From Pseudomonadota bacterium (GTDB lineage Bacteria > Pseudomonadota > Alphaproteobacteria > Sphingomonadales > Sphingomonadaceae), in NCBI GenBank assembly GCA_023386135.1, contig JAEWKG010000084.1:1-11990 (forward strand): 11,990 nt of DNA, in the 5' to 3' direction. Positions within the stretch are counted from its first letter, which is position 1. Each line of letters starts with the position of its first letter. This document shows, piece by piece, positions 5,943 through 11,990 of the stretch. A model generated the notes under the pieces. That model saw nothing but the letters and a program-made list of their open reading frames with translations. It was not told the origin of the DNA and ran no database searches. The translations under genes and the position numbers were made by a program.

Positions 5943-7216
5943 TCCAGCGGGCGTTGGCCCACGATGCTCAGGCCATACCCTTCGAGCGCCACCAGCGAAT
6001 GCTCGGTGTTGGTGAGCAAGATCATGTCGTGCACGCCGAGTGCGCCCAGGATCTGCGCGCCGCCGCCATAATCGCGCTGCTCGGTCACCTGCGCCTCGCT
6101 CGGCGGGGCTTCGGAATGGCGGGCGATCGCCTGGCTGACGTAGTCGCGCGAGACGCGGTTGATCAGCACGATCACCCCCGCCCCCTCGTGGCCGATGATG
6201 TCCATCGCCTTCTCGATCATCCCCCCGCGCGCGCAGTTCTCGCCGAAGATGTCGTCGAAGAACGACAGCGAATGCATGCGCACCAGCGTCGGCTTGTCGG
6301 GATCGATCGCGCCCTTGACCAGCGCCATCGTCTCCTCGCCGGTGGCGCGGTTGTAGAACGCGATCGCCTGCCACTCGCCGCCCCAGCGGCTGGTGAAGCG
6401 CCGTTCGCCGCGCCGCTCGATCAGGTGGTCGTGCTTGCGGCGGTAGGCGATGAGATCGCGAATGGTGCCGATCTTGAGGTCGTGCAGGCGCGCGAAACGG
6501 ACGAGATCGTCCATCCGCGCCATGCTACCGTCTTCGTTCATGATCTCGCAGATCACGCCGGCGGGATTGAGCCCGGCGAGGCGCGAGATATCGACCGCCG
6601 CCTCGGTGTGCCCCGCGCGCACCAGCACCCCGCCGTCCCGCGCAACCAGCGGGAAGACATGGCCCGGCGTGACGATGTCGTCGCGACCCTTGGTGCCGTC
6701 GATCGCCACCGACACGGTGCGCGCGCGGTCGCCGGCGGAGATGCCGGTGGACACGCCTTCGCGCGCCTCGATCGAGGTGGTGAACGCCGTCTCGTGCCGG
6801 GTGCGGTTGTTGCGGCTCATAAGGTCGAGGCCGAGCTGGTCGACCCGCTGCTTGGTCAGGGCGAGGCAGATGAGGCCGCGGCCATGCGTCGCCATGAAAT
6901 TGATCGCGTTGGGCGTCGCCATCTGCGCCGGGATGATGAGATCGCCCTCGTTCTCGCGGTCCTCGTCGTCGACCAACACGAACATCCGGCCGTTGCGGGC
7001 TTCGTCGATGATCTCTTCGGCCGAGACGATCACCGGCCGCTCATCGTTGGCGGAGAGGAACATCTCCAGCTTGGCAAGCGTGTCGGCAGTGGGATTCCAT
7101 TTGGGCTCAAGACAATCGCGCAGGGAATTGGCGTGAAGCCCAGCGGCGCGCGCGAGCGCGGTGCGACTCATGCGGTCTTCGGAAACGAGGGTGCGGACGC
7201 GTTCGATCGTGCTCAT
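5939..7216 (-). CDS. ribB: HTH-RibB-RibX fusion: 3,4-dihydroxy-2-butanone-4-phosphate synthase
   Basis: This 425-residue protein has three parts. Residues 1-56 form an XRE/Cro-like helix-turn-helix (SRTALARAAGLHANSLRDC at 17-35, then NPTADTLAKLEMFL). Residues about 60-262 are DHBP synthase, converting ribulose 5-phosphate to the four-carbon riboflavin precursor plus formate. Its motifs are intact: DDEDRENEGD (83-92), THGRGLICLAL, TGISAGDRARTVSV, PGHVFPL (His186) and RAGHTEA (Glu205). Residues about 263-425 align with GTP cyclohydrolase II, but the zinc cysteines are gone (MHSLSFFDDIFGENCARGG, 314-332) and the usual GQEGRGIGL loop is absent. GTP cyclohydrolase activity is therefore not expected; this matches the proteobacterial RibBX variant. 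ATG 7216 gives the whole HTH, with a leader of only about ten bases and no clear Shine-Dalgarno. Two dyads lie just upstream. An autoregulatory role is inferred, not shown. Confidence 0.93.
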   Translation of the reverse strand: MSTIERVRTLVSEDRMSRTALARAAGLHANSLRDCLEPKWNPTADTLAKLEMFLSANDERPVIVSAEEIIDEARNGRMFVLVDDEDRENEGDLIIPAQMATPNAINFMATHGRGLICLALTKQRVDQLGLDLMSRNNRTRHETAFTTSIEAREGVSTGISAGDRARTVSVAIDGTKGRDDIVTPGHVFPLVARDGGVLVRAGHTEAAVDISRLAGLNPAGVICEIMNEDGSMARMDDLVRFARLHDLKIGTIRDLIAYRRKHDHLIERRGERRFTSRWGGEWQAIAFYNRATGEETMALVKGAIDPDKPTLVRMHSLSFFDDIFGENCARGGMIEKAMDIIGHEGAGVIVLINRVSRDYVSQAIARHSEAPPSEAQVTEQRDYGGGAQILGALGVHDMILLTNTEHSLVALEGYGLSIVGQRPLD

Positions 7217-7230
7217 GCGACTCGCATTAT

Positions 7231-7244
7231 CACATTATAATGTG
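7231..7244. promoter_or_regulatory. Proximal operator-like palindrome upstream of ribB
   Basis: CACATTATAATGTG is a perfect 14-bp palindrome, 14 bases upstream of the ribB start codon. It follows the pattern CACAT-N4-ATGTG seen again at 7250-7263. A TATAAT lies within it on the minus strand, so a protein bound here would cover the -10 element. It is the AT-richest patch in a GC-rich neighbourhood. Confidence 0.75.
7234..7239 (-). promoter_or_regulatory. Putative -10 element (TATAAT) for ribB
   Basis: A perfect TATAAT read on the minus strand sits in the proximal palindrome. It predicts transcription starting near 7226-7228, about ten bases before the ATG, so the message would be nearly leaderless. 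No consensus -35 is found at 16-18 bases, which would fit an activated or weak promoter. Because TATAAT is part of a palindrome, it could be operator sequence only. Confidence 0.45.
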
Positions 7245-7249
7245 CTCGT

Positions 7250-7263
7250 CACATCAAAATGTG
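7250..7263. promoter_or_regulatory. Distal operator-like dyad upstream of ribB
   Basis: CACATCAAAATGTG repeats the CACAT-N4-ATGTG design of the proximal site with a different central four bases. On the minus strand both sites continue with A after ATGTG, giving ATGTGA. Site centres are 19 bp apart, close to two helical turns, which would suit cooperative binding. The site overlaps the stop codon (7254-7256) and last codons of the upstream gene. Confidence 0.65.
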
Positions 7264-7955
7264 TCGTCCACTAGCACGGGAAGAGTCGCGGCCACTCGCA
7301 ACAGCGCATCGTTATCGTGTACGAAACGGCCGCCGGCACGCCGCATTGCCAGCGCCATCGCCGCCTTGGCGACCAGCTCGGCGCGGATCGAGCGATACTG
7401 GCGGTAGCGGCCCTGCATCGCGAGGTCGGCGAGCGGGCTGAGCGCGCTGCCGATGCGCTCCAATGGCCGCAGGTCGCCGATCCGGTGGCCCTTGAGCAGC
7501 CCGGGGCGCAGGATATCGAGCCGCTTGAAACGCATCCGCCCCAGCTCGCGCTCGACCTCGCCCTTGGTGCGCAGGTAGCGGTTCTTGCTCATCGCGTCGG
7601 CGCCGGTGGAGCTGACCGCAATCAGCCGTTCGACCCCGGCCGCCTTCGCCGCGCGCGCGGTGTCCAGCACCAGGTCGTGATCGACTGCGCGGAAGGCGTC
7701 CTCGTCCCGCCCCGCCTTGCGCCATGTAGTACCGAGCGCGCAGATCAGCGCGGCGGGTTGGACCGCCTCGAACACCTCGCCCCACTTCGCGGGATCGGCG
7801 ACGAACATCTCCATCCGTGCGCCCTGCGGCAGCGGGCTCTCGCGCCGGGCCACCGCGACCAGCCGCATGTCCTGCCGTCCGACCGCGAGCTTCATTACCT
7901 CGCTTCCAATCAATCCGGTGGCGCCGACCAGCGCGATGCGCACCGGATCAGACAT
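7254..7955 (-). CDS. NAD(P)-binding Rossmann-fold oxidoreductase, atypical SDR (HTATIP2/TIP30-like)
   Basis: This 233-residue cytosolic protein has a classic N-terminal nucleotide-binding loop, IALVGATGLIGSEV (7-20). Later blocks are PAALICALGTTWRKAG (68-82), LIAVSSTGADAMSKNRYLRTKGEVE (111-135) with a Tyr127-x3-Lys131 pair, and LDILRPGLLKGHR (147-158). This is the pattern of atypical short-chain dehydrogenases of the HTATIP2/TIP30-like group, many without a known substrate. The start MSDPVRI (ATG 7953-7955) is chosen because the glycine-rich loop normally begins within ten residues. The longer frame to 8009 lies inside the upstream gene. It overlaps the dGTPase end by eight bases. Its last codons and stop form part of the distal ribB operator, so read-through transcription into ribB is likely. 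Confidence 0.85.
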   Translation of the reverse strand: MSDPVRIALVGATGLIGSEVMKLAVGRQDMRLVAVARRESPLPQGARMEMFVADPAKWGEVFEAVQPAALICALGTTWRKAGRDEDAFRAVDHDLVLDTARAAKAAGVERLIAVSSTGADAMSKNRYLRTKGEVERELGRMRFKRLDILRPGLLKGHRIGDLRPLERIGSALSPLADLAMQGRYRQYRSIRAELVAKAAMALAMRRAGGRFVHDNDALLRVAATLPVLVDDTF

Positions 7956-9108
7956 TGCGCAGCCCATCGGGCGCGCGCCCGAAGATGCGCACGCATTGGT
8001 CGATCGCATAACGGTCGGTCATTCCGGCGATGAAGTCCGCCAGGTGACGGCTGCGCTCGGGTTCGGCCTTCGGCAGCGCCGCGCGCCAGCCCTCGGGCAT
8101 CGCCAGCGGGTCCTGGTCGTAGGCCGCGAACAGGCGCGAGACGACATCGCGCGCGGCCTCGGCGGCGGCGACCTGCTCGGGATGGTAATAGAGCTTGGTG
8201 TACAGGAACGCCTTCAGCTCGCGCTCGGCATTGGCGACGGGATCGGAGAACGCCACCAGCGGGCCCGGGTTCGCCCGCACCTCGGACACGCTTGCCACGC
8301 CGGCGATGCTGGCGCGCGTCGTTTCCAGCAGGTCGTTGACCATCGCGCCGATCTGGCTGCGCACTAGCTCGCGGAGGCGCTGTTCGGGCCGGGCAGCGGG
8401 GAAGCGGCGCTCGACCTCGCGGTAGCGATCGGCGAGCAGCGGCAGCTCTAGCAGGTCGTCGAGGGTCAGGAAACCGGCGCGCAAGCCATCGTCGATGTCG
8501 TGGTTGTCGTAGGCGATATCGTCCGCCAGCGCGGCGACCTGCGCCTCCAGGCTCGGCCACGCGCCGAGATCGAGCGGGAACGCCGCGTCGAGATCGCTCA
8601 GCGCCCAGTTCGGCGCGGCGACCGGGCCGTTGTGCTTGGCGAGCCCCTCCAGCACGTCCCACGACAGGTTGAGGCCCGGATGGTCGCAGTACGGGCTCTC
8701 GAGCCGCATCACGGTGCGCAGCGTGTGCGCGTTGTGGTCGAACCCCCCACGCTCCGCCATCGCAGCTTCGAGCGCTGCTTCGCCGGCGTGGCCGAACGGC
8801 GGGTGGCCGATGTCGTGCGCCAGGCACAGCGCCTCGGTCAGGTCCTCGTCGAGCCCGAGCGCGCGGGCGACCACCCGGCCGATCTGCGACACCTCCAGGC
8901 TGTGGGTCAGCCGTGTGCGGTAGTGGTCGCCGTCGGGCGCGATGAACACCTGCGTCTTCGAGCGCAGCCGACGGAAGGCGATCGAGTGCACCACCCGGTC
9001 GCGGTCGCGCTGGAACTCGCTGCGCGGCCCCCGCGCACCGGCGCGGTCCTCCGCGAACTCGCGCCCGCGCCCGGCGGCGGGATCGGCGGCGTAGGGAGCG
9101 TGGCGCAT
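7948..9108 (-). CDS. dgt: Deoxyguanosinetriphosphate triphosphohydrolase-like protein (HD domain)
   Basis: This 386-residue HD-superfamily enzyme is predicted to hydrolyse dNTPs (typically dGTP) to the deoxynucleoside and triphosphate, shaping dNTP pools. The N-terminus SEFQRDRDRVVHSIAFRRLRSKTQVF (30-55) is diagnostic of the type-2 bacterial dGTPase family. Metal ligands are visible: LTHSLEV with His69, AHDIGHPPFGHAGE with His98-Asp99, and ALADDIAYDNHDIDDG with Asp196/Asp197. GGFDHNAHTLR and SWDVLEGLAKHNGP are further family blocks. The start MRHAPYAADP (ATG 9106-9108) fits homologues; the frame stays open further upstream to 9318, but that part runs into the racemase gene. A 73-base gap separates it from that gene. 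The gap contains only a small TCCCG-TTGT-CGGGA hairpin without a T run, so transcription may continue through. Confidence 0.92.
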   Translation of the reverse strand: MRHAPYAADPAAGRGREFAEDRAGARGPRSEFQRDRDRVVHSIAFRRLRSKTQVFIAPDGDHYRTRLTHSLEVSQIGRVVARALGLDEDLTEALCLAHDIGHPPFGHAGEAALEAAMAERGGFDHNAHTLRTVMRLESPYCDHPGLNLSWDVLEGLAKHNGPVAAPNWALSDLDAAFPLDLGAWPSLEAQVAALADDIAYDNHDIDDGLRAGFLTLDDLLELPLLADRYREVERRFPAARPEQRLRELVRSQIGAMVNDLLETTRASIAGVASVSEVRANPGPLVAFSDPVANAERELKAFLYTKLYYHPEQVAAAEAARDVVSRLFAAYDQDPLAMPEGWRAALPKAEPERSRHLADFIAGMTDRYAIDQCVRIFGRAPDGLRNV

Positions 9109-9181
9109 CGCGCTGGCGATAGGGCGGCGGCAGACTCCCGACAACGGGAACGCCTGCGGAACATCGCGCCTAAGCCGGCAG

Positions 9182-9877
9182 TTACCCCGCGGCAAGGATC
9201 CAGTCGACCGCCGCCTGACTGTGGATGCGGGTGCTATCGAACACCGGCAATACGTTGGCGTCCACGTCAACCACCATTGCCAGCTCGGTGCAGGCGAGCA
9301 CGATCGCCTCCGCCCCATCCTGCTCCTTGCGGGTGATCCAGGTCTTCAATGTGCGCTCGGCCGTGCGGGTCGCCTTCCCGCGCATCAACTCCTCGTAGAT
9401 GATGCGGTCGACCTCATCGATCATGTCCATGTCGGGCGGTAGCAGGTCGACCCCGTGCGCGACGAGGCGTTCGCGGTAGAACCGCTCGGTCATCACGTTG
9501 CGCGTGCCGATGAGCACCGCGCTGGTCACGCCCGCCTTCTCCATCGCCGCGCCGACGCATTCGGCGATGTCGAGCACCGGCACACCGGCGGCCTCCTTCA
9601 CCCGGTCGTAGACCTTGTGCATCGAGTTGGCGCAGATGATCAGCCCTTCGGCCCCCGCGCCGACCAGCCGCCTGGCGGAATCGCCGAGGACGCCGGCCGC
9701 GCGGTCCCAGTCCTCGTCGCTGGCGAGACCCCACAACTGCTCGAAGTCGAGGCTCTCGATCAGCAGCGGCGCGCTCGCCATCGGCGAGGTGCGGCGGCGC
9801 ACGCCGCGGTTGATCTGCTCGTAGTAATCGCGGGTGGAGACCCAGCTCATCCCTCCGATCAGTCCCAGTTTGCGCAA
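9182..9877 (-). CDS. Aspartate/glutamate-type amino acid racemase (Asp/Glu racemase family, YgeA/RacX-like)
   Basis: This 231-residue cofactor-independent racemase of the Asp/Glu/hydantoin racemase family interconverts L- and D-amino acids using two cysteines. The first is Cys82 in GLIICANSMHKV, the second Cys196 in AIVLACTELAMVV; both lie in the expected contexts. The N-terminus KLGLIGGMSWVSTRDYYEQINRGV is typical of the aspartate racemase branch. Substrate cannot be read from sequence: aspartate, glutamate or a broader set are all possible. TTG at 9877 is chosen because GGGGAGGA sits six bases upstream, and the product then begins MRKLGLIGG as in the family. ATG at 9913 is in frame and would add 12 residues that overlap the Shine-Dalgarno. 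D-amino-acid supply to peptidoglycan or stationary-phase signalling is possible but not shown by the neighbours. Confidence 0.9.
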   Translation of the reverse strand: MRKLGLIGGMSWVSTRDYYEQINRGVRRRTSPMASAPLLIESLDFEQLWGLASDEDWDRAAGVLGDSARRLVGAGAEGLIICANSMHKVYDRVKEAAGVPVLDIAECVGAAMEKAGVTSAVLIGTRNVMTERFYRERLVAHGVDLLPPDMDMIDEVDRIIYEELMRGKATRTAERTLKTWITRKEQDGAEAIVLACTELAMVVDVDANVLPVFDSTRIHSQAAVDWILAAG

Positions 9878-9883
9878 GCGCCA

Positions 9884-9891
9884 TCCTCCCC
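9884..9891 (-). promoter_or_regulatory. Strong Shine-Dalgarno deciding the racemase TTG start
   Basis: GGGGAGGA on the minus strand is the strongest ribosome-binding site in the minus-strand run. It stands six bases before TTG 9877. This spacing is near ideal and supports the TTG over the in-frame ATG at 9913, whose coding sequence would run through the site. Confidence 0.65.
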
Positions 9892-9911
9892 GAGGCAAGT
9901 GAGGCGCGGCC

Positions 9912-9938
9912 ATTATCGATGGGGCTATGCCGAGTAAA
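9912..9938 (-). promoter_or_regulatory. Possible promoter for the racemase gene
   Basis: On minus, TTTACT (9938-9933) and GATAAT (9917-9912) are separated by 15 bases. The -10 is one base from consensus; the -35 is a fair match but the spacing is short. It would give a leader of about 28 bases holding the GGGGAGGA site. It lies in the 62-base gap downstream of the hydrolase gene, so it may only restart transcription inside the minus-strand run. Confidence 0.3.
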
Positions 9939-9939
9939 G

Positions 9940-10899
9940 CTACGGCCGCGGCTGCGCGGGCGGCGTCTGCGCCGCGAGCCACGCCTTGAGCAGCTTTGCG
10001 CTGGCGTCGGGCGCCTCCTCCATCGGGATGTGGCCGATGCCCGGCAGCACTTCGATCCGCGCGCCGGGAATGTGCTGCGCCAGCCAGCGGCCCGAGGACA
10101 GCGGGATCAGCGAATCGCGTTCGCCCCAGATGATCAGCGTCGGAACCTTGAGGCCCGCGAGTTGGTCCGCGGTGAAGGGCGTTTGCGGCGTCGCAAACCG
10201 CGTGGCGGTCGCCTGACGGTTGCCGGGATAGCGCAGCAGTTCCCAATAGCGGTCGATCGCCGCATCGGTGACGATTGCCTTGTTGGTCACGCTCTGGCGC
10301 AGGCTCTTCTCGATCAGCGAACGCGGGGTGATCGAGCGCATCAGCCACGCTGTCCCCGGCATCCGCGCAAGCGTGAAGCCGATGTTGCCCTTCGCCTTCT
10401 CGGTCTGCGGCGCGCCGCCCGCATCGACCAGCACTAGGCCGGCGAGGCGATCGGGATGCGCCAGCGCATACTCGAGCGCGATGCCGCCGCCCATCGAGTT
10501 GCCCGCGAGCACGAAGCGATCGAGCTTGAGCGCATCGGCCACCCGCTCGACGTCGGCAGCAAAGGCCTCGCGCGAATAATCGCCATCGGGCGCGGGCCCG
10601 GTGAGGCCGTGGCCCCGCTGGTCGAAGCGGATCACCCGGTGCGCCTTGGCGAGCCGCTCGACCCACGGCTGCCAGGTATGGAGGTCCGCGTTCGATCCGT
10701 GCAGCAGGACGATCGGCACGCCGGTGCCTTCATCGCGCAAGTGCACACGCTCCCCGTTGTCCAGCGTCACGAACTGCGAGGGCCACTGCGCGTACTTCGC
10801 CCGCATCGCCTTGGGATCAGTGTCGGCGGTGCGGAAGATCAGGAACAGCGCCACCAAGGCTATCGCAAGGACCGGGAGTACCTTGAGCAGGCGCTTCAC
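9940..10899 (-). CDS. Alpha/beta-fold hydrolase, membrane anchored
   Basis: This 319-residue protein has an N-terminal basic-hydrophobic segment (MKRLLKVLPVLAIALVALFLIF, 1-22) that should anchor it to the inner membrane or act as a signal, then a complete alpha/beta-hydrolase domain. The oxyanion-hole HG is at 67-68 (VLLHGSN). The nucleophile elbow GNSMG places Ser135, the acid is Asp262 in WGERDSLIP, and the base is His290 in GIGHIPMEE. FDQRGHGLT (92-100) is another family block. The substrate is unknown; family members are esterases, lactonases, haloperoxidase-like enzymes and C-C hydrolases. It begins with GTG (10897-10899), whose GTGA contains the stop of the cytochrome gene, so the two are translationally coupled. 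The C-terminus is Pro/Gln-rich and looks unstructured. Confidence 0.88.
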   Translation of the reverse strand: MKRLLKVLPVLAIALVALFLIFRTADTDPKAMRAKYAQWPSQFVTLDNGERVHLRDEGTGVPIVLLHGSNADLHTWQPWVERLAKAHRVIRFDQRGHGLTGPAPDGDYSREAFAADVERVADALKLDRFVLAGNSMGGGIALEYALAHPDRLAGLVLVDAGGAPQTEKAKGNIGFTLARMPGTAWLMRSITPRSLIEKSLRQSVTNKAIVTDAAIDRYWELLRYPGNRQATATRFATPQTPFTADQLAGLKVPTLIIWGERDSLIPLSSGRWLAQHIPGARIEVLPGIGHIPMEEAPDASAKLLKAWLAAQTPPAQPRP

Positions 10900-11900
10900 A
10901 ATCCGGCAATCCAGCGTTCGACCACCTTGAGACCGTCCTTATCCACCGTCGTCTTGCCCAGCTCGGGCATCGCGACGCCGCCTTCGGTGCTCGCCATGCG
11001 GTGCACGAGGATCGATTCGTCGGGCTTGCCGGGGACGACGTCGAACAGCAGCTCACCCGCGCCGCGGCCGGCGGCGACCGGGCGTTTCATCACGCCGAGC
11101 GCTTGGCTGTCGGTCTGCTGCCAGCGCAGGTCGAGCCCCGAGTTCGACGCTCCCGCGCCCGGTTGGTGACAGTGCGCGCAGTTGACGTCGAGGTAGCCCC
11201 GCGCGGCGGATGCGGCGGATACCTTCGCGCGATCCTCCCATAGCGGAACAGCGCTCTTCACCGGCGGCACCGAGTCCAGCATCCCGGCGGAGGCGAACCG
11301 CTGCAGCCACTCGTGCGACAGGTTGCGCGCCTTGGGGCCGATCGGCGTCACCACACCATTGAGGCCGTGGCATTCCTTGCACTGGTTCTTGTTCGGAACG
11401 CGGTACTCGATCGCCTCGCCTGCGGGGGTGATGACCGGCACCCGCGCGCCCGCGAGTGCGAGCTTCGCCTCGGTCTGCTCGGCGTTCCACAGGTACGGCA
11501 ACGCGACCCAGCCACTGGCGCGGTGAAGCAGCACGCGGGTCTCGATCAGGCGCCGCCTGCCGTTCTCCGGAAAGGCGAAGGTCTTGATCAGCGCCGCGCC
11601 GACTGGAAGCTGGAGCAGGTTCTCGCCGTCCGCCTTCGCCTGCGCGCCAGCGGGCAGGTACATGAAGCGCAGCTTCTCCGCGCCATCGGACCACAGCGGG
11701 GTATTGAGGCGATAGGGCATGACGCGGGCAGCGGGCACCTGCTTGGCGGCGTCGGCGAAGAAGCCGTACTCAGCAAGAGTCGCCGGAAAGGCGTCGGCGG
11801 TTATCGCGCCGTCGTTGGGCGCAGCCGCCGGGGCCGCTGCATGCGCGACCGCGGCTGCCGCGGAGAGCAGCGCCAAGCCGAGGATGCCCACGCGGATCAC
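10896..11900 (-). CDS. Secreted diheme c-type cytochrome (SO_2930-like family)
   Basis: This 334-residue exported protein has a signal peptide at 1-21 (MIRVGILGLALLSAAAAVAHA) and two heme-binding motifs, CKECH at 174-178 and CAHCH at 241-245, predicting two covalent c-hemes in the periplasm. The long N-terminal domain before the first heme contains PYRLNTPLWSDGAEKLRFMYLP (62-83) and a FPENGRRRLIETRVLLH stretch, the pattern of the SO_2930-type diheme cytochromes. MPELG near the C-terminus (311-315) resembles an axial-methionine segment. The electron partner is unknown. The start is GTG at 11900, overlapping the upstream stop (GTGA). The family is, as I recall, usually encoded beside a parallel beta-helix protein; the neighbour here is too truncated to test that. 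The 3' end overlaps the hydrolase gene by four bases. Confidence 0.87.
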   Translation of the reverse strand: MIRVGILGLALLSAAAAVAHAAAPAAAPNDGAITADAFPATLAEYGFFADAAKQVPAARVMPYRLNTPLWSDGAEKLRFMYLPAGAQAKADGENLLQLPVGAALIKTFAFPENGRRRLIETRVLLHRASGWVALPYLWNAEQTEAKLALAGARVPVITPAGEAIEYRVPNKNQCKECHGLNGVVTPIGPKARNLSHEWLQRFASAGMLDSVPPVKSAVPLWEDRAKVSAASAARGYLDVNCAHCHQPGAGASNSGLDLRWQQTDSQALGVMKRPVAAGRGAGELLFDVVPGKPDESILVHRMASTEGGVAMPELGKTTVDKDGLKVVERWIAGL

Positions 11901-11990
11901 GGAACCAGCCGCGCCTCCAGCTCGGTCGGCGCGCCGTAGCCGGTCAGGGTCAGCGCGGCGTCGGGCGCAGCGACCGCGAGCGGGCCGGGC
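11897..11990 (-). CDS. C-terminal end of an unidentified protein (partial)
   Basis: The last 30 codons of a minus-strand gene enter from the right edge and stop at TGA 11897-11899, overlapping the GTG start of the cytochrome gene. The visible peptide, beginning PGPLAVAAPDAALTLTGYGA and ending with TELEARLVP, has no motif I recognise. That the frame is a real gene is inferred from the four-base GTGA overlap, the same junction used between the next two genes, and from its open frame to the edge. A parallel beta-helix protein would be the expected partner of this cytochrome family, but 30 residues cannot confirm that. Confidence 0.5.
   Translation of the reverse strand, partial: PGPLAVAAPDAALTLTGYGAPTELEARLVP

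Noticed and set aside
6430..7049. ribB as a bifunctional RibBA enzyme
   Set aside because: The DHBP synthase half is intact but the cyclohydrolase half lacks the zinc cysteines and the GQEGRGIGL loop, so bifunctionality is not supported.
5342..7240. A 632-codon plus-strand open frame across ruvX and ribB
   Set aside because: It is antisense to the well-supported ribB for most of its length and out of frame with ruvX. The product shows no domain and is dominated by Arg, Ala, Asp and His.
9127..9150. Small hairpin TCCCG-TTGT-CGGGA between the racemase and dGTPase genes as a terminator
   Set aside because: The stem is only five base pairs and no run of T follows on the minus strand, so it does not qualify as a rho-independent terminator.

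Overview
The window is a GC-rich, gene-dense stretch of what is most likely a sphingomonad-type alphaproteobacterial chromosome (Sphingomonadales, e.g. Sphingomonadaceae or Erythrobacteraceae). The basis is the protein sequences (PyrE, AcpS, RuvX and a RibB with an N-terminal HTH), the order coxB<->pyrE-pdxJ-acpS-lepB, and a palindromic intergenic element of a kind I associate with sphingomonad genomes. No taxonomic search was possible.

Left edge: the start of a minus-strand gene, probably coxB (cytochrome c oxidase subunit II), diverges from a plus-strand run across about 184 bases. The plus run (484-5942) holds pyrE, pdxJ, a 144-base palindromic repeat element, acpS, lepB, an AI-2E family permease, a DUF3089 alpha/beta-hydrolase-like membrane-anchored protein, and ruvX. 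Most of these genes overlap by a few bases (TTGA, TTGA, ATGA, TGATG), so they look like one translationally coupled operon. Only the repeat element interrupts it, and that element supplies the acpS Shine-Dalgarno sequence inside a hairpin.

The plus run collides tail to tail with a minus-strand run. The two stop codons share the tetranucleotide CTAG at 5939-5942. In its own direction (right to left) the minus run reads: the C-terminus of an unidentified protein, a secreted diheme cytochrome c, a membrane-anchored alpha/beta hydrolase, an aspartate/glutamate-type racemase, a dGTPase-like HD hydrolase, an NAD(P)-binding Rossmann (atypical SDR) protein, and an HTH-RibB-RibX fusion.

The most interesting locus is the last one. 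RibB (3,4-dihydroxy-2-butanone-4-phosphate synthase) carries an XRE/Cro-like helix-turn-helix at its N-terminus. It also has a C-terminal GTP-cyclohydrolase-II-like domain that has lost its zinc cysteines (RibX type). Just upstream lie two 14-bp dyads of identical design, CACAT-N4-ATGTG, centred 19 bp apart. The proximal one contains a perfect TATAAT. There is no room for an FMN riboswitch. This suggests, as inference, a riboflavin enzyme that binds and represses its own promoter.

I saw no tRNA, rRNA, CRISPR array, transposase or convincing rho-independent terminator.
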